A program made the position numbers and the translations under genes. From the NCBI GenBank assembly GCA_966212235.1, contig CBIHPP010000002.1, positions 248,001-312,000 on the forward strand: a DNA stretch of 64,000 nucleotides. The letters are read 5' to 3'. This DNA comes from Niastella sp966212235. Its GTDB lineage: Bacteria > Bacteroidota > Bacteroidia > Chitinophagales > Chitinophagaceae. A model generated the notes under the pieces. It was not told the origin of the DNA, made no database searches, and saw only the letters and a list, made by a program, of their open reading frames with translations. This document shows, piece by piece, positions 54,074 through 63,350 of this stretch (positions are counted from its first letter, which is position 1; every line of letters starts with the position of its first letter).

Positions 54074-54732
54074 TTCTGTTTGCAGCGCAAAAATTTTATT
54101 TTGAAATAATACATAAAGGCCTAATCGAAAACATGTAGCAAAGCGTACATGAATACATGTATAAATAACCTTTAATCTGAGAGAGGAAAGAGAAAAATTA
54201 GCTACCATCGTTTTATAGTAAATTTTTCATTAAAAAAGCAGGTCGTCTTAAATGGCCGATTTTTTGTAGTTTGATGGCTGCAAGGCGAGCGTTTTGTCGC
54301 TAAAGTGCATTAGCAGTATATTTTGATGGTAATTCACCCTAAAATTGAATAATAAATGAATGGGATTTTCCCAAAGTTTATTCCCACCATTAAACGAACT
54401 ATAAAAAAATGTAATAAGTATGTTTCGCTAAACCAGATTCACAATTGTGCAATAAATATTTAAACAATTTGTTTTAAGTAAGAATATTTTTTGCATAAAT
54501 TGTAAAGTAGATTTTAGTTTTTTAAATAAGCTAAAAATAACTGATATAAATTTTTGAACATAGTCTTTTAGTATTTAACTTTAAGTTCTACCATCGCCCT
54601 CAATTCTACCAAATCTGCCTTATCCCCCTTAATGCCTTATTCTAATCTACCATCTAACGTATAGCAGGATCAGTGAATTTTGGGATGCTTCCATTCATCA
54701 ATAACTGTTGCCCCTTATAACCCTTTCATATT
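54074..54732. other. long leader of MauE gene
   Basis: 659 bp, very A+T-rich and without a convincing gene. Near the 3' end three TCTACCA motifs (within 54586-54593, 54604-54611 and at 54646-54652) sit in a pyrimidine-rich stretch just before the MauE start. Confidence 0.5.
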
Positions 54733-55164
54733 ATGAAAAGAAAGATAATTATTGAAATAATATCTTCCTTATTGATATTGCTTTTTTTGTATGCAAGCGT
54801 TAGCAAATGGCTTGCTTTTAAACTTTTTATTGGTGAAATGAATAACCAGCCCTTTCCAAACTGGATTACCCCATTCCTGGTATGGAGTATTCCATTTATT
54901 GAAGTATTGATTGCCGTTGGATTGATATTTGAGAAAACCAGAGTACCTGCATTATATGCGTCCTTGTTTCTGATGCTGGCATTTACGGTATATACAGTGG
55001 CTATATTGTTACATGCGTTTAAATATATACCCTGTTCCTGTGGTGGAGTAATCCGAAAGCTCACCTGGCCTCAGCATCTTTTCTTTAATTTATTTTTTGT
55101 AGGGATTTCAATACTGGGCATCATGCTTAAGAAGCGTGTTCCTGTTCATGCTGTAGACATATAA
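54733..55164 (+). CDS. MauE/DoxX-type redox-associated membrane protein
   Basis: A 143-residue inner-membrane protein with four hydrophobic helices (about 6-25, 45-65, 72-95 and 112-130). It resembles the MauE/DoxX group: LFLYASVSKW in helix 1, NWITPFLVWSIPFIEVLIAVGLI in helix 2, and a CSCGG motif (in FKYIPCSCGGVIRKLTWPQHLFFN) at the end of helix 3. In Mau systems such proteins help form disulfides in a secreted subunit. Here it lies between two secreted cysteine proteins, which are plausible clients; that link is inference. Confidence 0.85.
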   Translation: MKRKIIIEIISSLLILLFLYASVSKWLAFKLFIGEMNNQPFPNWITPFLVWSIPFIEVLIAVGLIFEKTRVPALYASLFLMLAFTVYTVAILLHAFKYIPCSCGGVIRKLTWPQHLFFNLFFVGISILGIMLKKRVPVHAVDI

Positions 55165-55195
55165 AATGGCACAGATCAAATACGAATAACTTTTT

Positions 55196-55248
55196 CCCGT
55201 TTTAGCTGCGTCACTTATTCCGGAGTAAGTGTACACCTATGTAACGGG
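55196..55248. repeat. nested inverted repeats in leader of paralogue B
   Basis: Outer arms CCCGTT (55196-55201) and AACGGG (55243-55248) enclose CACTTA (55212-55217) and TAAGTG (55226-55231). It may be an RNA structure in the leader of the small secreted protein gene. Confidence 0.45.
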
Positions 55249-55316
55249 TAAGGGTAAGCCGAAAACCTGAATAATAGAGTAGGCACAACACGTCAACCAT
55301 TAATGTAAGGACAAGT

Positions 55317-55577
55317 ATGAACAAAGTTAAACTGGCTTTTATTGCTATAGCAATTCTAACTGCGGTTGGTGGCGCTTTTGCTACCAATTCCTGTGTTCAA
55401 TGTGAACACTCGACTCAATATTATTATAATGGAATTGGTTATGTTGAAGTTGGTGAGTATGGAGCGGATTTTGATTGTTTTGTTACCGGCGGTACCTGCA
55501 CCTATTACAAACCTGATCCTATTGGGCAACCCAATGTATATGCTCCCTGTCATCTAGGGGCGTATGTGCCGTTGTAA
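55317..55577 (+). CDS. small secreted Cys protein, DUF6520-like, paralogue B
   Basis: An 86-residue exported protein with signal peptide MNKVKLAFIAIAILTAVGGAFA and a mature part of about 63 residues with five cysteines (26, 29, 54, 61, 78). The first two form CVQC, absent in paralogue A, which also lacks the last cysteine (Tyr at that place). Rich in Tyr and Gly. It follows MauE by 152 bp with its own leader (AACCATTAA at 55295) and ends in a terminator at 55668. Function unknown; redox-processed secreted peptide is one possibility. Confidence 0.82.
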   Translation: MNKVKLAFIAIAILTAVGGAFATNSCVQCEHSTQYYYNGIGYVEVGEYGADFDCFVTGGTCTYYKPDPIGQPNVYAPCHLGAYVPL

Positions 55578-55667
55578 TCGTACTAAAGCTCTGTTTAATT
55601 GATTAAACAAATGTTATTGCATTTGTATTCCCAATCAATTATAAAAAGTAAAAAAACATTCCTATAG

Positions 55668-55697
55668 GCCGGTCATTTATTTAATGGCCGGCTTTTT
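55668..55697 (+). terminator. terminator between convergent paralogue B and SusD 3
   Basis: GCCGGTCATT (55668-55677) pairs with AATGGCCGGC (55683-55692) with one wobble, then TTTTT. The T run reaches the SusD stop codon on the other strand. Confidence 0.82.
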
Positions 55698-57060
55698 ATT
55701 TAGGTCTTTCGTTTTGTTTATACTGTCCCATTACAACTGCATCCGGTGGAATTGGTAAGGCATAAAGTGGACTATTAACCGGTAATTCAAAATCCTGGTT
55801 GTTGAAGCTCCGTTTTGGCTTTATATTGGCATTTTCCAGGTTCAGGCGACGAATATCCGTCCACCGAATGCCCCGGCAGGGCATTTCCTTACGTCTTTCA
55901 ATCAGTATTGTATTTAATGCCTGTTCCTGTGTAGATGCAGTAAATGGAACAAAGGTCCCTGTTTTCCACCTTTGTATCAGCAAGGTATTCAGGTCCTGCA
56001 TAGCGTCATTTAAATTGCCGGCCCGCGCCCGGCATTCTGCCCGTATCAAATGGGTTTCATCGGTTGCCAGTCCGGTAAAAGCCTGTATCAGGCCGGTATA
56101 ACTTCCTTTAAAATTAATTCTACCCGGGTTTACCAAAAAGAATAGGGTACGCCGCAGATCGTTCATTGCATAAGAGTTATATAATGTGGAATCAACGGCT
56201 CCATAACCTAATACGCCTTTAAGCACATTGGTTTCAACAAACTTGCTTTGGTACATGGTTTCTACATTCGTCTTGTCAAAGGGTCTAGGTAAACTCGCAT
56301 CTCTCGTATTATAATCTATCAGTGCTCTATACAGTTGTAAACTGCTGTCTGCATAGGCTCCTGCTTTATCATACTGGCGCATGCTTAAATATACCCTGGC
56401 CAGCTGGGCAAAGGCAGCCGGTTTATTGGGGCGGGTTCTATAACCGGTTATAGAGTCTGCTAAAAGTGTTTTTGCTTCTTGCAAGTCGATTATAATTTGC
56501 GTATAGGTTTGCTCAAGCGTTGAACGCTTTATTGATTCATCTACATTAGGTGTTAATTTTAACGGAATACCCAGGTCTTCATTCGCCGTGGAGGCATTAT
56601 AAGGTAGAGCAAATACCTGGGCCAGGTTGTAAAAAGCGTAGGCCCTTGTAAACAAGGCAGATCCCTTTATGTTATTCCATTGTTGCCAGTTATCTTGTGT
56701 AATTGTCACTTTTTTCAGCTCATCCAGCACCACATTGGCATACAATACCTGTTGATAAGGAGTATTCCAGTCTGAAACATTACCTTCTCCTTTAAAAATA
56801 TCAGAAGCCCATATGTATGCATTTTGTTCTTTTGTGCCGAGATTTTGCCATAAAGATTGGAGAAGATGATAATTATCCGCAGATAATTCGCCCAATACAG
56901 GGGTTAAATTTAGAGCAGCATCATTGTCGAGCAACGCCTGAAAATCTTCCAGGGTCGTTGGCACAAACAGGTCCGACTTGGGTCTTTCATCCAGAAATTC
57001 CTTTTTGCTACAGCTTAAAATACTAAAAAGAAATACAGATATGTACAAGCATACTTTCAT
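55696..57060 (-). CDS. SusD/RagB-like surface lipoprotein 3
   Basis: A 454-residue SusD lipoprotein (lipobox SILSC, then SKKEFLDERPKSDLFVPTTLEDFQALLDN), of the type that binds peptide- or small-ligand-like substrates. TPR helices (FTRAYAFYNLAQVFALPYN, PAAFAQLARVYLSMRQYDKA) and the ERRKEMPCRGIRWTDIRRLNLE C-terminal signature are clear. It lies 17 bp downstream of SusC 3 and ends close to a terminator shared with paralogue B. Confidence 0.94.
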   Translation of the reverse strand: MKVCLYISVFLFSILSCSKKEFLDERPKSDLFVPTTLEDFQALLDNDAALNLTPVLGELSADNYHLLQSLWQNLGTKEQNAYIWASDIFKGEGNVSDWNTPYQQVLYANVVLDELKKVTITQDNWQQWNNIKGSALFTRAYAFYNLAQVFALPYNASTANEDLGIPLKLTPNVDESIKRSTLEQTYTQIIIDLQEAKTLLADSITGYRTRPNKPAAFAQLARVYLSMRQYDKAGAYADSSLQLYRALIDYNTRDASLPRPFDKTNVETMYQSKFVETNVLKGVLGYGAVDSTLYNSYAMNDLRRTLFFLVNPGRINFKGSYTGLIQAFTGLATDETHLIRAECRARAGNLNDAMQDLNTLLIQRWKTGTFVPFTASTQEQALNTILIERRKEMPCRGIRWTDIRRLNLENANIKPKRSFNNQDFELPVNSPLYALPIPPDAVVMGQYKQNERPK

Positions 57061-57077
57061 TAGAAAAGGTTTTCTGC

Positions 57078-60000
57078 TTAAAAATCAATTTTTAACCCTA
57101 CTGCAATCGTTCTGGGATTGGGTGTTCCTGAAATAAAATCTGGATCTATTCCGTTATTATTGGCTTTCCAAAGAATTCCCAGGTTATTAGCATAGATATA
57201 TACCCGGAGCTGGTTCATAGGCAACCATTTTGTATTGTTTTTGTCCATTTGATAACTCAACTGAATATCCTGTAACCTTATGTGATCACCCTTTTCAATC
57301 AGTACATCTGAGTATTTATAAAAAGTGCTTCGGCTAGCACCGGAGTTATAAATTATGGATGGTACGGATGTATAATTCTCGTCCCCGGGATTTTGCCATC
57401 TCAATGCATAATCAGAATGCCCTGGTGCCCCGTTACTAAACAGATCAAAATAATTGATAGAATTTCTTCTGAAATAATACCCCATTTTATAGGTAATGGT
57501 AAAGGACAACTCCAGTTGTTTATAGCTGAAATTATTTCTCAGGCTACCAAAATATGTGGGATTCGCAGGGCCTCTATATAATAAGTCAGAAATATCTGCA
57601 GAGTTTGTAATATCGCTATAATTAGTACTTTCTTTTTTATTAAATAAACCTTGCGGATCGCCAGTTTTTGGATCCAGGCCCATCCATTTAAAGCTGAAAA
57701 TGGAATAAAGTGGTTTACCTTCTATGGGGCTCAGGAATTGCGGATCGCAATAATACCAGATGGGGCTGCTTTGTTGCAGTTTGTAACTGGTTAATTTATC
57801 TGTATTATAGCTTAACAGAAAAGTAGTGTGCCATTTAAAACGTTTATTGATATTTTTCGAACGGAGTATAATATCCACTCCTTTTCCCTTCATATCAGCA
57901 GTATTACCACGAAATAAAGAAACGCCGGTAGTAGGGTCCATTGGACTATTGCCGATCAGATCGGTTCCCTTTCGGGTATAATACTCGAGGCTGCCTTCAA
58001 TAACACAATTCTTTAAGGCGAAATCAATCCCGAAATTGACCATATGATTTTTTTCCCAGCGCAACGAAGGGTTCGGCGGATTTACGATAGAGGCTGGTAG
58101 TAAATTCCAATTATTTATCGCATCATTACGCACTGTTGTATAGGCTGATACCGTTTTATCAACATTGCCTTTGTATCCATTTGAAACCCGCAACTTCAGA
58201 TAAGGCAACCAACCAATATGATAAAAGTTTTCCTGGCTCATATCCCAACTGGCGCCTACAGACCATAAGGGTACCCCTTTCTGGTTCGTGCTTACGCCAA
58301 ACAGGTTCGATTCATCCTTGCGAACACTACCAGATAATACATATCGCCTTTGAAAAATGTATTTGGCATTTAGGTAGTAAGATATGTATCGGTCAGTTTC
58401 GTTTCTATTGAGGTTTTTGAAATCTATTTTTCTGGAGATAAAAGGTGCATAATACAGCGGGAAAGCACTGTCGTAGTTGACAATGTTGGTGGTTGGCATA
58501 TCTTTATTGTACCCGTATAAGCGAAGTGTTTCAAGAAAGGTTTTTATTCCCCTTACTTCTGCGCCTGCCATGGCCATGATCTGGTGATGTTTGCTTTGTT
58601 TGTGATTGTACCAACTACGGTCATAATTAATTTGAAATCGTGTATTGTGTGCTTCGTACTTGATGGCGCTCTGATCTAAGATCCCGCCCAATGGAACACG
58701 CCTCACAACCTGGCCGGAACTAGTATCTGTAAACTGGTTAATATAATTCCGGGTATAATAGGTTTGCTGGCTTTTATAATCTTCCTGTTCAATATATCCC
58801 TTATTGTATTGGTAATAGATAGTAGCGTTTAGCCCTTTTAAGATCGTATATTTTGCATCGGTATTGATCCGGTAATCTGTTGTTTTTGTACTGTTGTCAC
58901 TATACTTAAGTTCGTTATACGGTTTGTAATCCCAATCCAGCACCGCTTTGCCGGCAGTATCTTTATATGGTTGCCTTAAGTCTCGCGATACTGTTAATCC
59001 GTTTCCCAAGTCATCAACCAGATCGGAATACGGGTATATAATATTTGACGATTCAGTGTTATTGTTTCGTGCTCTTGATTCTGTATAAATAATACCGGTA
59101 TTGAGCTCCAGTTTCTTTTTCAACCACGAAAATGAATTATTCGCTGTCAGGGTTAAGCGGTCAAACTGGTTTCTAACCAGGTTATCCAGGTTTTTATCGT
59201 AACCTAAGGATAAGTAATAATTATTATTACTACTGCCGCCGCTGGCGTTTAAGGCATATTGTTGATTAACACTGTTGCGGTAGAAGTATTTCTCCAGATC
59301 TTTTCTTTTATCCTGGCCTCTTAACTCATTTAACTGTTCTTCGGCTTCAGTAGATGAGATCACTCTTTTCTTTTCCTTGTACATTATTTCCACCGCTGGT
59401 GATAGTACATCCCGCTTGGGGGATGTTTCTTTATTATCATAAAAACCTTGGCTAAATAAGAACCTTTCAACATCGATATAATCTGAAGAGCTCAATATCG
59501 GTTTATAATACAGATCAGGCTTTTGTCCTACCGTAACATTGCTATTTATCGATAACTTAAGAGGCTGGTTAAACTTGCCTTTTTTAGTAGTTATAACAAT
59601 AACACCATTACCAGAATATGCGCCCCAGATAGAGGCGGCATCCGCATCTTTTAAAACTGTTATGCTTTCTACATCATTGGGGTTAATATTATTGATATCG
59701 CCTGCGTAGGGAAAATTATCAACTACAATTAACGGGTTGGGGTTGGCATAAATGGTGGTTCGGCCTCTGATGGAGAGGTTCGACTGGTTTGTGGCCGGAT
59801 TTACATTCTTATTAAATATCAACCCACTGGTGATGCCCTCTAACCGGTCGAGGATATTGGTAGAAACACGGCGGTTGACCAGTTCATTATCGATCTTCAC
59901 AAATGAGCCCGGCGATTTATCTTTCGATATCTTCTGGTAACCGGTAGAAACTACCTGAATCTTATTCAGTTCGCTGATATGTTGTTTTAGCTGGATATTT

Positions 60001-60524
60001 AATTCCGGTTCGCCCTGCCAGCTAGCTTCTTCGGGTTCATAATTGATACTGGTAACAACAATGTTTATATCAATTTCACTAACGTCATTCAGTCTGAATT
60101 CGCCATTTTCGTTGGTGCTGGTTTGCTGGTTGCTGCCTTTCACCGTAATGGTAGCGCCTGGTACAGGTTCGCCCTGTTCATTAATGATCTTGCCCTTAAT
60201 GTTTGCCTGTTTGGTAGCGGTATTTGTTTGTTTACCTCTGGGGATGATGGTTATAGCCTTGTCTATAATGGTATAGGTGCAGGTCTGATATTTAAAATAT
60301 TCATCAAGCAGTTCTTCAACAGTTCCATTGGTGATATGAATGCTTACAGGCTTTAATTTGGCTGAGATGGAATTCGAGTTGAATATGGTATAACCCACCT
60401 GCTTTTCCAATACTTTGCGGATATCGCTAATGGTTGCATTCTTTTTTGAGAATGTGATCTGTGCAAGTGTGGATACACTCAGTAGTATACAAGCAATGAT
60501 TAGAAAAGCAGTTATGTGTTTCAT
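57078..60524 (-). CDS. SusC/RagA transporter 3 with STN signalling domain
   Basis: A 1148-residue TonB-linked importer from the ATG at 60524; the frame extends by two codons to a TTG, but an AAGGAGG sits 10 bp before this ATG. In order: signal peptide (ends STLAQ), STN domain (about 25-92, ATISDIRKVLEKQVGYTIFNSNSIS) that contacts FecR, carboxypeptidase-regulatory-like domain (about 107-185), TonB-box region, plug (GVIVITTKKGK) and barrel ending AVGLKIDF. The STN domain and the upstream FecR/sigma genes indicate ligand-dependent self-induction. SusD follows by 17 bp. Confidence 0.96.
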   Translation of the reverse strand: MKHITAFLIIACILLSVSTLAQITFSKKNATISDIRKVLEKQVGYTIFNSNSISAKLKPVSIHITNGTVEELLDEYFKYQTCTYTIIDKAITIIPRGKQTNTATKQANIKGKIINEQGEPVPGATITVKGSNQQTSTNENGEFRLNDVSEIDINIVVTSINYEPEEASWQGEPELNIQLKQHISELNKIQVVSTGYQKISKDKSPGSFVKIDNELVNRRVSTNILDRLEGITSGLIFNKNVNPATNQSNLSIRGRTTIYANPNPLIVVDNFPYAGDINNINPNDVESITVLKDADAASIWGAYSGNGVIVITTKKGKFNQPLKLSINSNVTVGQKPDLYYKPILSSSDYIDVERFLFSQGFYDNKETSPKRDVLSPAVEIMYKEKKRVISSTEAEEQLNELRGQDKRKDLEKYFYRNSVNQQYALNASGGSSNNNYYLSLGYDKNLDNLVRNQFDRLTLTANNSFSWLKKKLELNTGIIYTESRARNNNTESSNIIYPYSDLVDDLGNGLTVSRDLRQPYKDTAGKAVLDWDYKPYNELKYSDNSTKTTDYRINTDAKYTILKGLNATIYYQYNKGYIEQEDYKSQQTYYTRNYINQFTDTSSGQVVRRVPLGGILDQSAIKYEAHNTRFQINYDRSWYNHKQSKHHQIMAMAGAEVRGIKTFLETLRLYGYNKDMPTTNIVNYDSAFPLYYAPFISRKIDFKNLNRNETDRYISYYLNAKYIFQRRYVLSGSVRKDESNLFGVSTNQKGVPLWSVGASWDMSQENFYHIGWLPYLKLRVSNGYKGNVDKTVSAYTTVRNDAINNWNLLPASIVNPPNPSLRWEKNHMVNFGIDFALKNCVIEGSLEYYTRKGTDLIGNSPMDPTTGVSLFRGNTADMKGKGVDIILRSKNINKRFKWHTTFLLSYNTDKLTSYKLQQSSPIWYYCDPQFLSPIEGKPLYSIFSFKWMGLDPKTGDPQGLFNKKESTNYSDITNSADISDLLYRGPANPTYFGSLRNNFSYKQLELSFTITYKMGYYFRRNSINYFDLFSNGAPGHSDYALRWQNPGDENYTSVPSIIYNSGASRSTFYKYSDVLIEKGDHIRLQDIQLSYQMDKNNTKWLPMNQLRVYIYANNLGILWKANNNGIDPDFISGTPNPRTIAVGLKIDF

Positions 60525-60534
60525 AATCAAAACC

Positions 60535-60541
60535 CCTCCTT
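60535..60541 (-). promoter_or_regulatory. strong Shine-Dalgarno of SusC 3
   Basis: The minus strand reads AAGGAGG followed by GGTTTTGATT and the ATG at 60524. Most genes in this window lack such a site, and it decides the start. Confidence 0.75.
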
Positions 60542-60601
60542 GCGAATACTAAGTGACAGTACCCCTTGCTTTGAGACCTTTATTTTGTGTAAAAATAAAA
60601 A

Positions 60602-60642
60602 TAGTCAACCGCATTCCCGCACAATCGGAAAAAAGTTGACTA
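60602..60642. promoter_or_regulatory. inverted repeat TAGTCAAC/GTTGACTA
   Basis: 8-bp arms at 60602-60609 and 60635-60642, 25 bp apart, in the promoter region of SusC 3. It is a candidate site for the sigma factor or another regulator. Confidence 0.45.
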
Positions 60643-60730
60643 AATACACCTTTTCGCAATTAAGGCGACCATCTTTAGTATCCGGCTAATAAAATTACAC
60701 TTTAGCCTTGAAGGTAGGGAGAAATATTAC

Positions 60731-60785
60731 AAAAAAAAATTAAGCCACCGTACTGCAACCATGAGCTTGAAGGCTCATGGTCGCA
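60731..60785 (-). terminator. terminator of fecR gene
   Basis: On the minus strand a 13-bp stem TGCGACCATGAGC/GCTCATGGTTGCA (one mismatch, 60754-60785) is followed, after a short spacer, by a T run at 60739-60731. It lies 134 bp beyond the FecR stop. Confidence 0.65.
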
Positions 60786-60918
60786 GGGTAGCTTTTTAGC
60801 TCAACACTGCTCATAATGTACCATGGAAGAACAGTGTTAGATGTGGTTTAATGATTAACGGAAATATTATTACAGCTTTTAGAAGTAGGTATTACTTGTG
60901 CTATTAATTAATTGATAG

Positions 60919-62211
60919 TTATGATGTTACTATAATAGTTCTATCCTTTTCGTTTAATCGCGCCTTTATATTATTGGCATTCAGCAGTTTTATAATGTTT
61001 CCAATGGTAGCGGCACGGGGAAGCTTACCCTCAAAAGAAACATCGGGCTTTTTCCCTTCGTATTTAATATTTACGTCATACCAACGGGATATTTGACGTA
61101 ATGTATATTCAATATCAGGACCGCCGACCGGAATAAATCCGCTTGTCCATCCAACTACATCCTCTGCATCAACATTTTGAACCATTATATTTCCTTCTTT
61201 CAGCTTGGCCTGTTCGCCGGGCCGGATAGTTTGGAAATTATTTCCGGATGTCACTTTTACTTTCCCTTCTATTAAGGTCGTTTTAATTGTCCCTTCTTCC
61301 GAATAAGCCATTACGTTAAAATGCGTTCCCAATACTTCCACCTCATTCTTATTCCCGGCCGGGGTGTTTATTTTAACGATAAATGGTGTTTTGGCAATTT
61401 TTCCTTTACGGCCAGCTACATCTTTACTTGTTGTATTCTGTTCCTGAGGATTTACTTCAAAATAAGCTTCGCCGGTGAGTTCAACAATTCGCTCGTTCCC
61501 GGCGAAGGCTATAGGAAAACGCAATGATGAAGCCGCATTCAACCATACTTTACTTCCGTCAGGTAAAGTAATCTGGTATTCGCCTCCCCTTGGGGTGGTA
61601 ACTGTGTTGTATAAATCCTGCCCAATTGAAGAGTTTTTAGCATCCGGCTTCTTGTTATATATTAACCGTCCATCAGTCTTGGTTATCTGTGCCTGACCCT
61701 GATCTGCTACATTTCCGTTCTGCAAATTGGTTAGTACAATTGCTGATCCATTGGCCAGGGTCAATATGGCTTTATTACTACCGGGAACGATCTGGCTCGT
61801 TATTCCGGCCTTGTTACTATCTGTTTTAGCAGTTTTATTTTGAGATGACTGGCTGTAATAATACCAGGTACCAGCAGAAATAAGCAAAATAACAGAGGCT
61901 GCCGCTGCAATTTTGCCAAATGGTATTCTGAACGATTTCTTTTCAGGGTACAGGTCCAGTAATTTGGCTCCTTCCAGTTCGGCTTCATTAATTTTTTGCA
62001 GCGTCTTTTGCCAAATAGCTTCGCTATCAGTGCTTGCATAGATCTTCAATTTTTCCCGCAAAACATCTTTATCGGTGATCTGCTGAAAAAATGAATTATT
62101 ATGCTCAGCTTCCGCTAACCATTCTTTAAGTTCCCCTTCTTCCTCTGGACTTAACCTCTCCTCCAGGAACTTTTCGATCAGACTTGTGATTCTATTTACC
62201 TTTTCCTGCAT
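60919..62211 (-). CDS. FecR-family anti-sigma factor
   Basis: A 430-residue inner-membrane regulator. The cytoplasmic N-terminal part (about 1-95; RITSLIEKFLEERLSPEEEGELKEWL) binds the sigma factor. A transmembrane helix (about 100-118, KIAAAASVILLISAGTWYYY) is followed by the FecR domain (about 190-330; TPRGGEYQITLPDGSKVWLNAASSLRFP, ELTGEAYFEV) and a C-terminal DUF4974/STN-like region. It should pass the SusC 3 STN signal to the sigma factor encoded upstream, a known Bacteroidota arrangement. Confidence 0.95.
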   Translation of the reverse strand: MQEKVNRITSLIEKFLEERLSPEEEGELKEWLAEAEHNNSFFQQITDKDVLREKLKIYASTDSEAIWQKTLQKINEAELEGAKLLDLYPEKKSFRIPFGKIAAAASVILLISAGTWYYYSQSSQNKTAKTDSNKAGITSQIVPGSNKAILTLANGSAIVLTNLQNGNVADQGQAQITKTDGRLIYNKKPDAKNSSIGQDLYNTVTTPRGGEYQITLPDGSKVWLNAASSLRFPIAFAGNERIVELTGEAYFEVNPQEQNTTSKDVAGRKGKIAKTPFIVKINTPAGNKNEVEVLGTHFNVMAYSEEGTIKTTLIEGKVKVTSGNNFQTIRPGEQAKLKEGNIMVQNVDAEDVVGWTSGFIPVGGPDIEYTLRQISRWYDVNIKYEGKKPDVSFEGKLPRAATIGNIIKLLNANNIKARLNEKDRTIIVTS

Positions 62212-62334
62212 AGTTAATGGTATTTAAAACTTGAAAGTCACCTAACTCTCTGAGCCTTTAAAACCTTACTTATATAAAAACAACCAAAGGAGGTTTTTGA
62301 CAAAAAAAATTTAAAAAATAAATAAAGGTGTTGG

Positions 62335-62982
62335 TTATTCAGCACATATAGGGGAAACTACTATGTTTTCGATCATCCGACCGTATTTTTGCTTATTTGC
62401 TGTTGAGCCGTTTAAGCAAAAGCTTATAAATACGGCTACAAGTAATCTTTTTTTCAGCAGTTGAAGGGCGCGCCTTTTCTGATTTAATACATTCCGCGGC
62501 GTAATATGTAGTTTTTCGGCTACCTCATCGGTACTGGCATCTTCAAAATAGATCAGTTTAAAAATTGTTTTGCATTTATTGGGCAGGGTTTCGATCATGG
62601 GATAGATCATTCTTAAAAGCTCGCCCTCTATCATATCGGTAATAACATCCTGATCGTCTTTGTCTCTCTGGAGATACGACAATTCACTTTGTGAGGCTGT
62701 TTTTCTTTGTATATGCCTCAGGTAGTTGAGGCTTGCGTTGCGGGTGGTAACAAATAAAAATGCTTTTATGTGTTCTTCGGTCTGAAAAACATCATGACGT
62801 TGCCATAGTTTTGTAAAGGATTCAGAAACAATATCTTCTGCCTGTTCTTTGTCCTTTACCAGTTGTATGGCGCAAGTAAAAAGTAGTCTGTTGTAGTTCT
62901 CGAAAATAACCTGAAAGGCCCTACTATTCCCTTGATTAAATGCTGTAAGCCAATCATCCTTTTCCAAAAATTGCTTCTTCAT
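62335..62982 (-). CDS. ECF RNA polymerase sigma factor
   Basis: A 215-residue sigma-70 family ECF factor of the Bacteroides expansion type. Region 2 (about 25-95: FQVIFENYNRLLFTCAIQLVKDKEQAEDIVSESFTKLWQR) and region 4 (about 140-190: LPNKCKTIFKLIYFEDASTDEVAEKLHITPRNVLNQKRRALQLLKKRL, in outline) are clear. A short C-terminal tail follows. It heads the sigma-FecR-SusC-SusD set and should activate the SusC 3 promoter when released by FecR. Confidence 0.95.
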   Translation of the reverse strand: MKKQFLEKDDWLTAFNQGNSRAFQVIFENYNRLLFTCAIQLVKDKEQAEDIVSESFTKLWQRHDVFQTEEHIKAFLFVTTRNASLNYLRHIQRKTASQSELSYLQRDKDDQDVITDMIEGELLRMIYPMIETLPNKCKTIFKLIYFEDASTDEVAEKLHITPRNVLNQKRRALQLLKKRLLVAVFISFCLNGSTANKQKYGRMIENIVVSPICAE

Positions 62983-63350
62983 CGGGTTTCAATTTATGAT
63001 CATCTTATTATCGGGAACCTTTAGTTTGTAACATATCTTTATGAAACTCCGGTCCATTAACCGAAAGTTTATAATGATAAGGTTAGTGACTATCAATAAA
63101 TTGCTGGTACAGGAATAACGATCCAGTTTCAAATAACGGAGGTTGCTATAATCAGAGTAGTCGTGGAACCAGAAAAGCGCGTTACCTGCCCATCCTTAAA
63201 GACAGCCAACGGCGGGATGCAAGTTTACAAAAATATATTAAAAAATCGCTTAAGTGTTTTTTCTAAGGGCGGATAAGTAATTCACCTGATTTCGCCAGTG
63301 AAAAAAACGGAACTGTTCATTGTCATCAAAAAGTAAAAATTTTAGGGAGG
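62983..63350. other. intergenic region upstream of sigma factor
   Basis: 368 bp between the metallo-beta-lactamase-fold gene and the sigma gene. I see no gene and no clear TAnnTTTG box. Confidence 0.55.

Larger units (their letters stand above)
60525..60918. other. leader region of SusC 3
   Basis: 394 bp between FecR and SusC 3 with no gene. It contains the fecR terminator (60731-60785), inverted repeats at 60602-60642 and the strong ribosome site. Confidence 0.6.
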
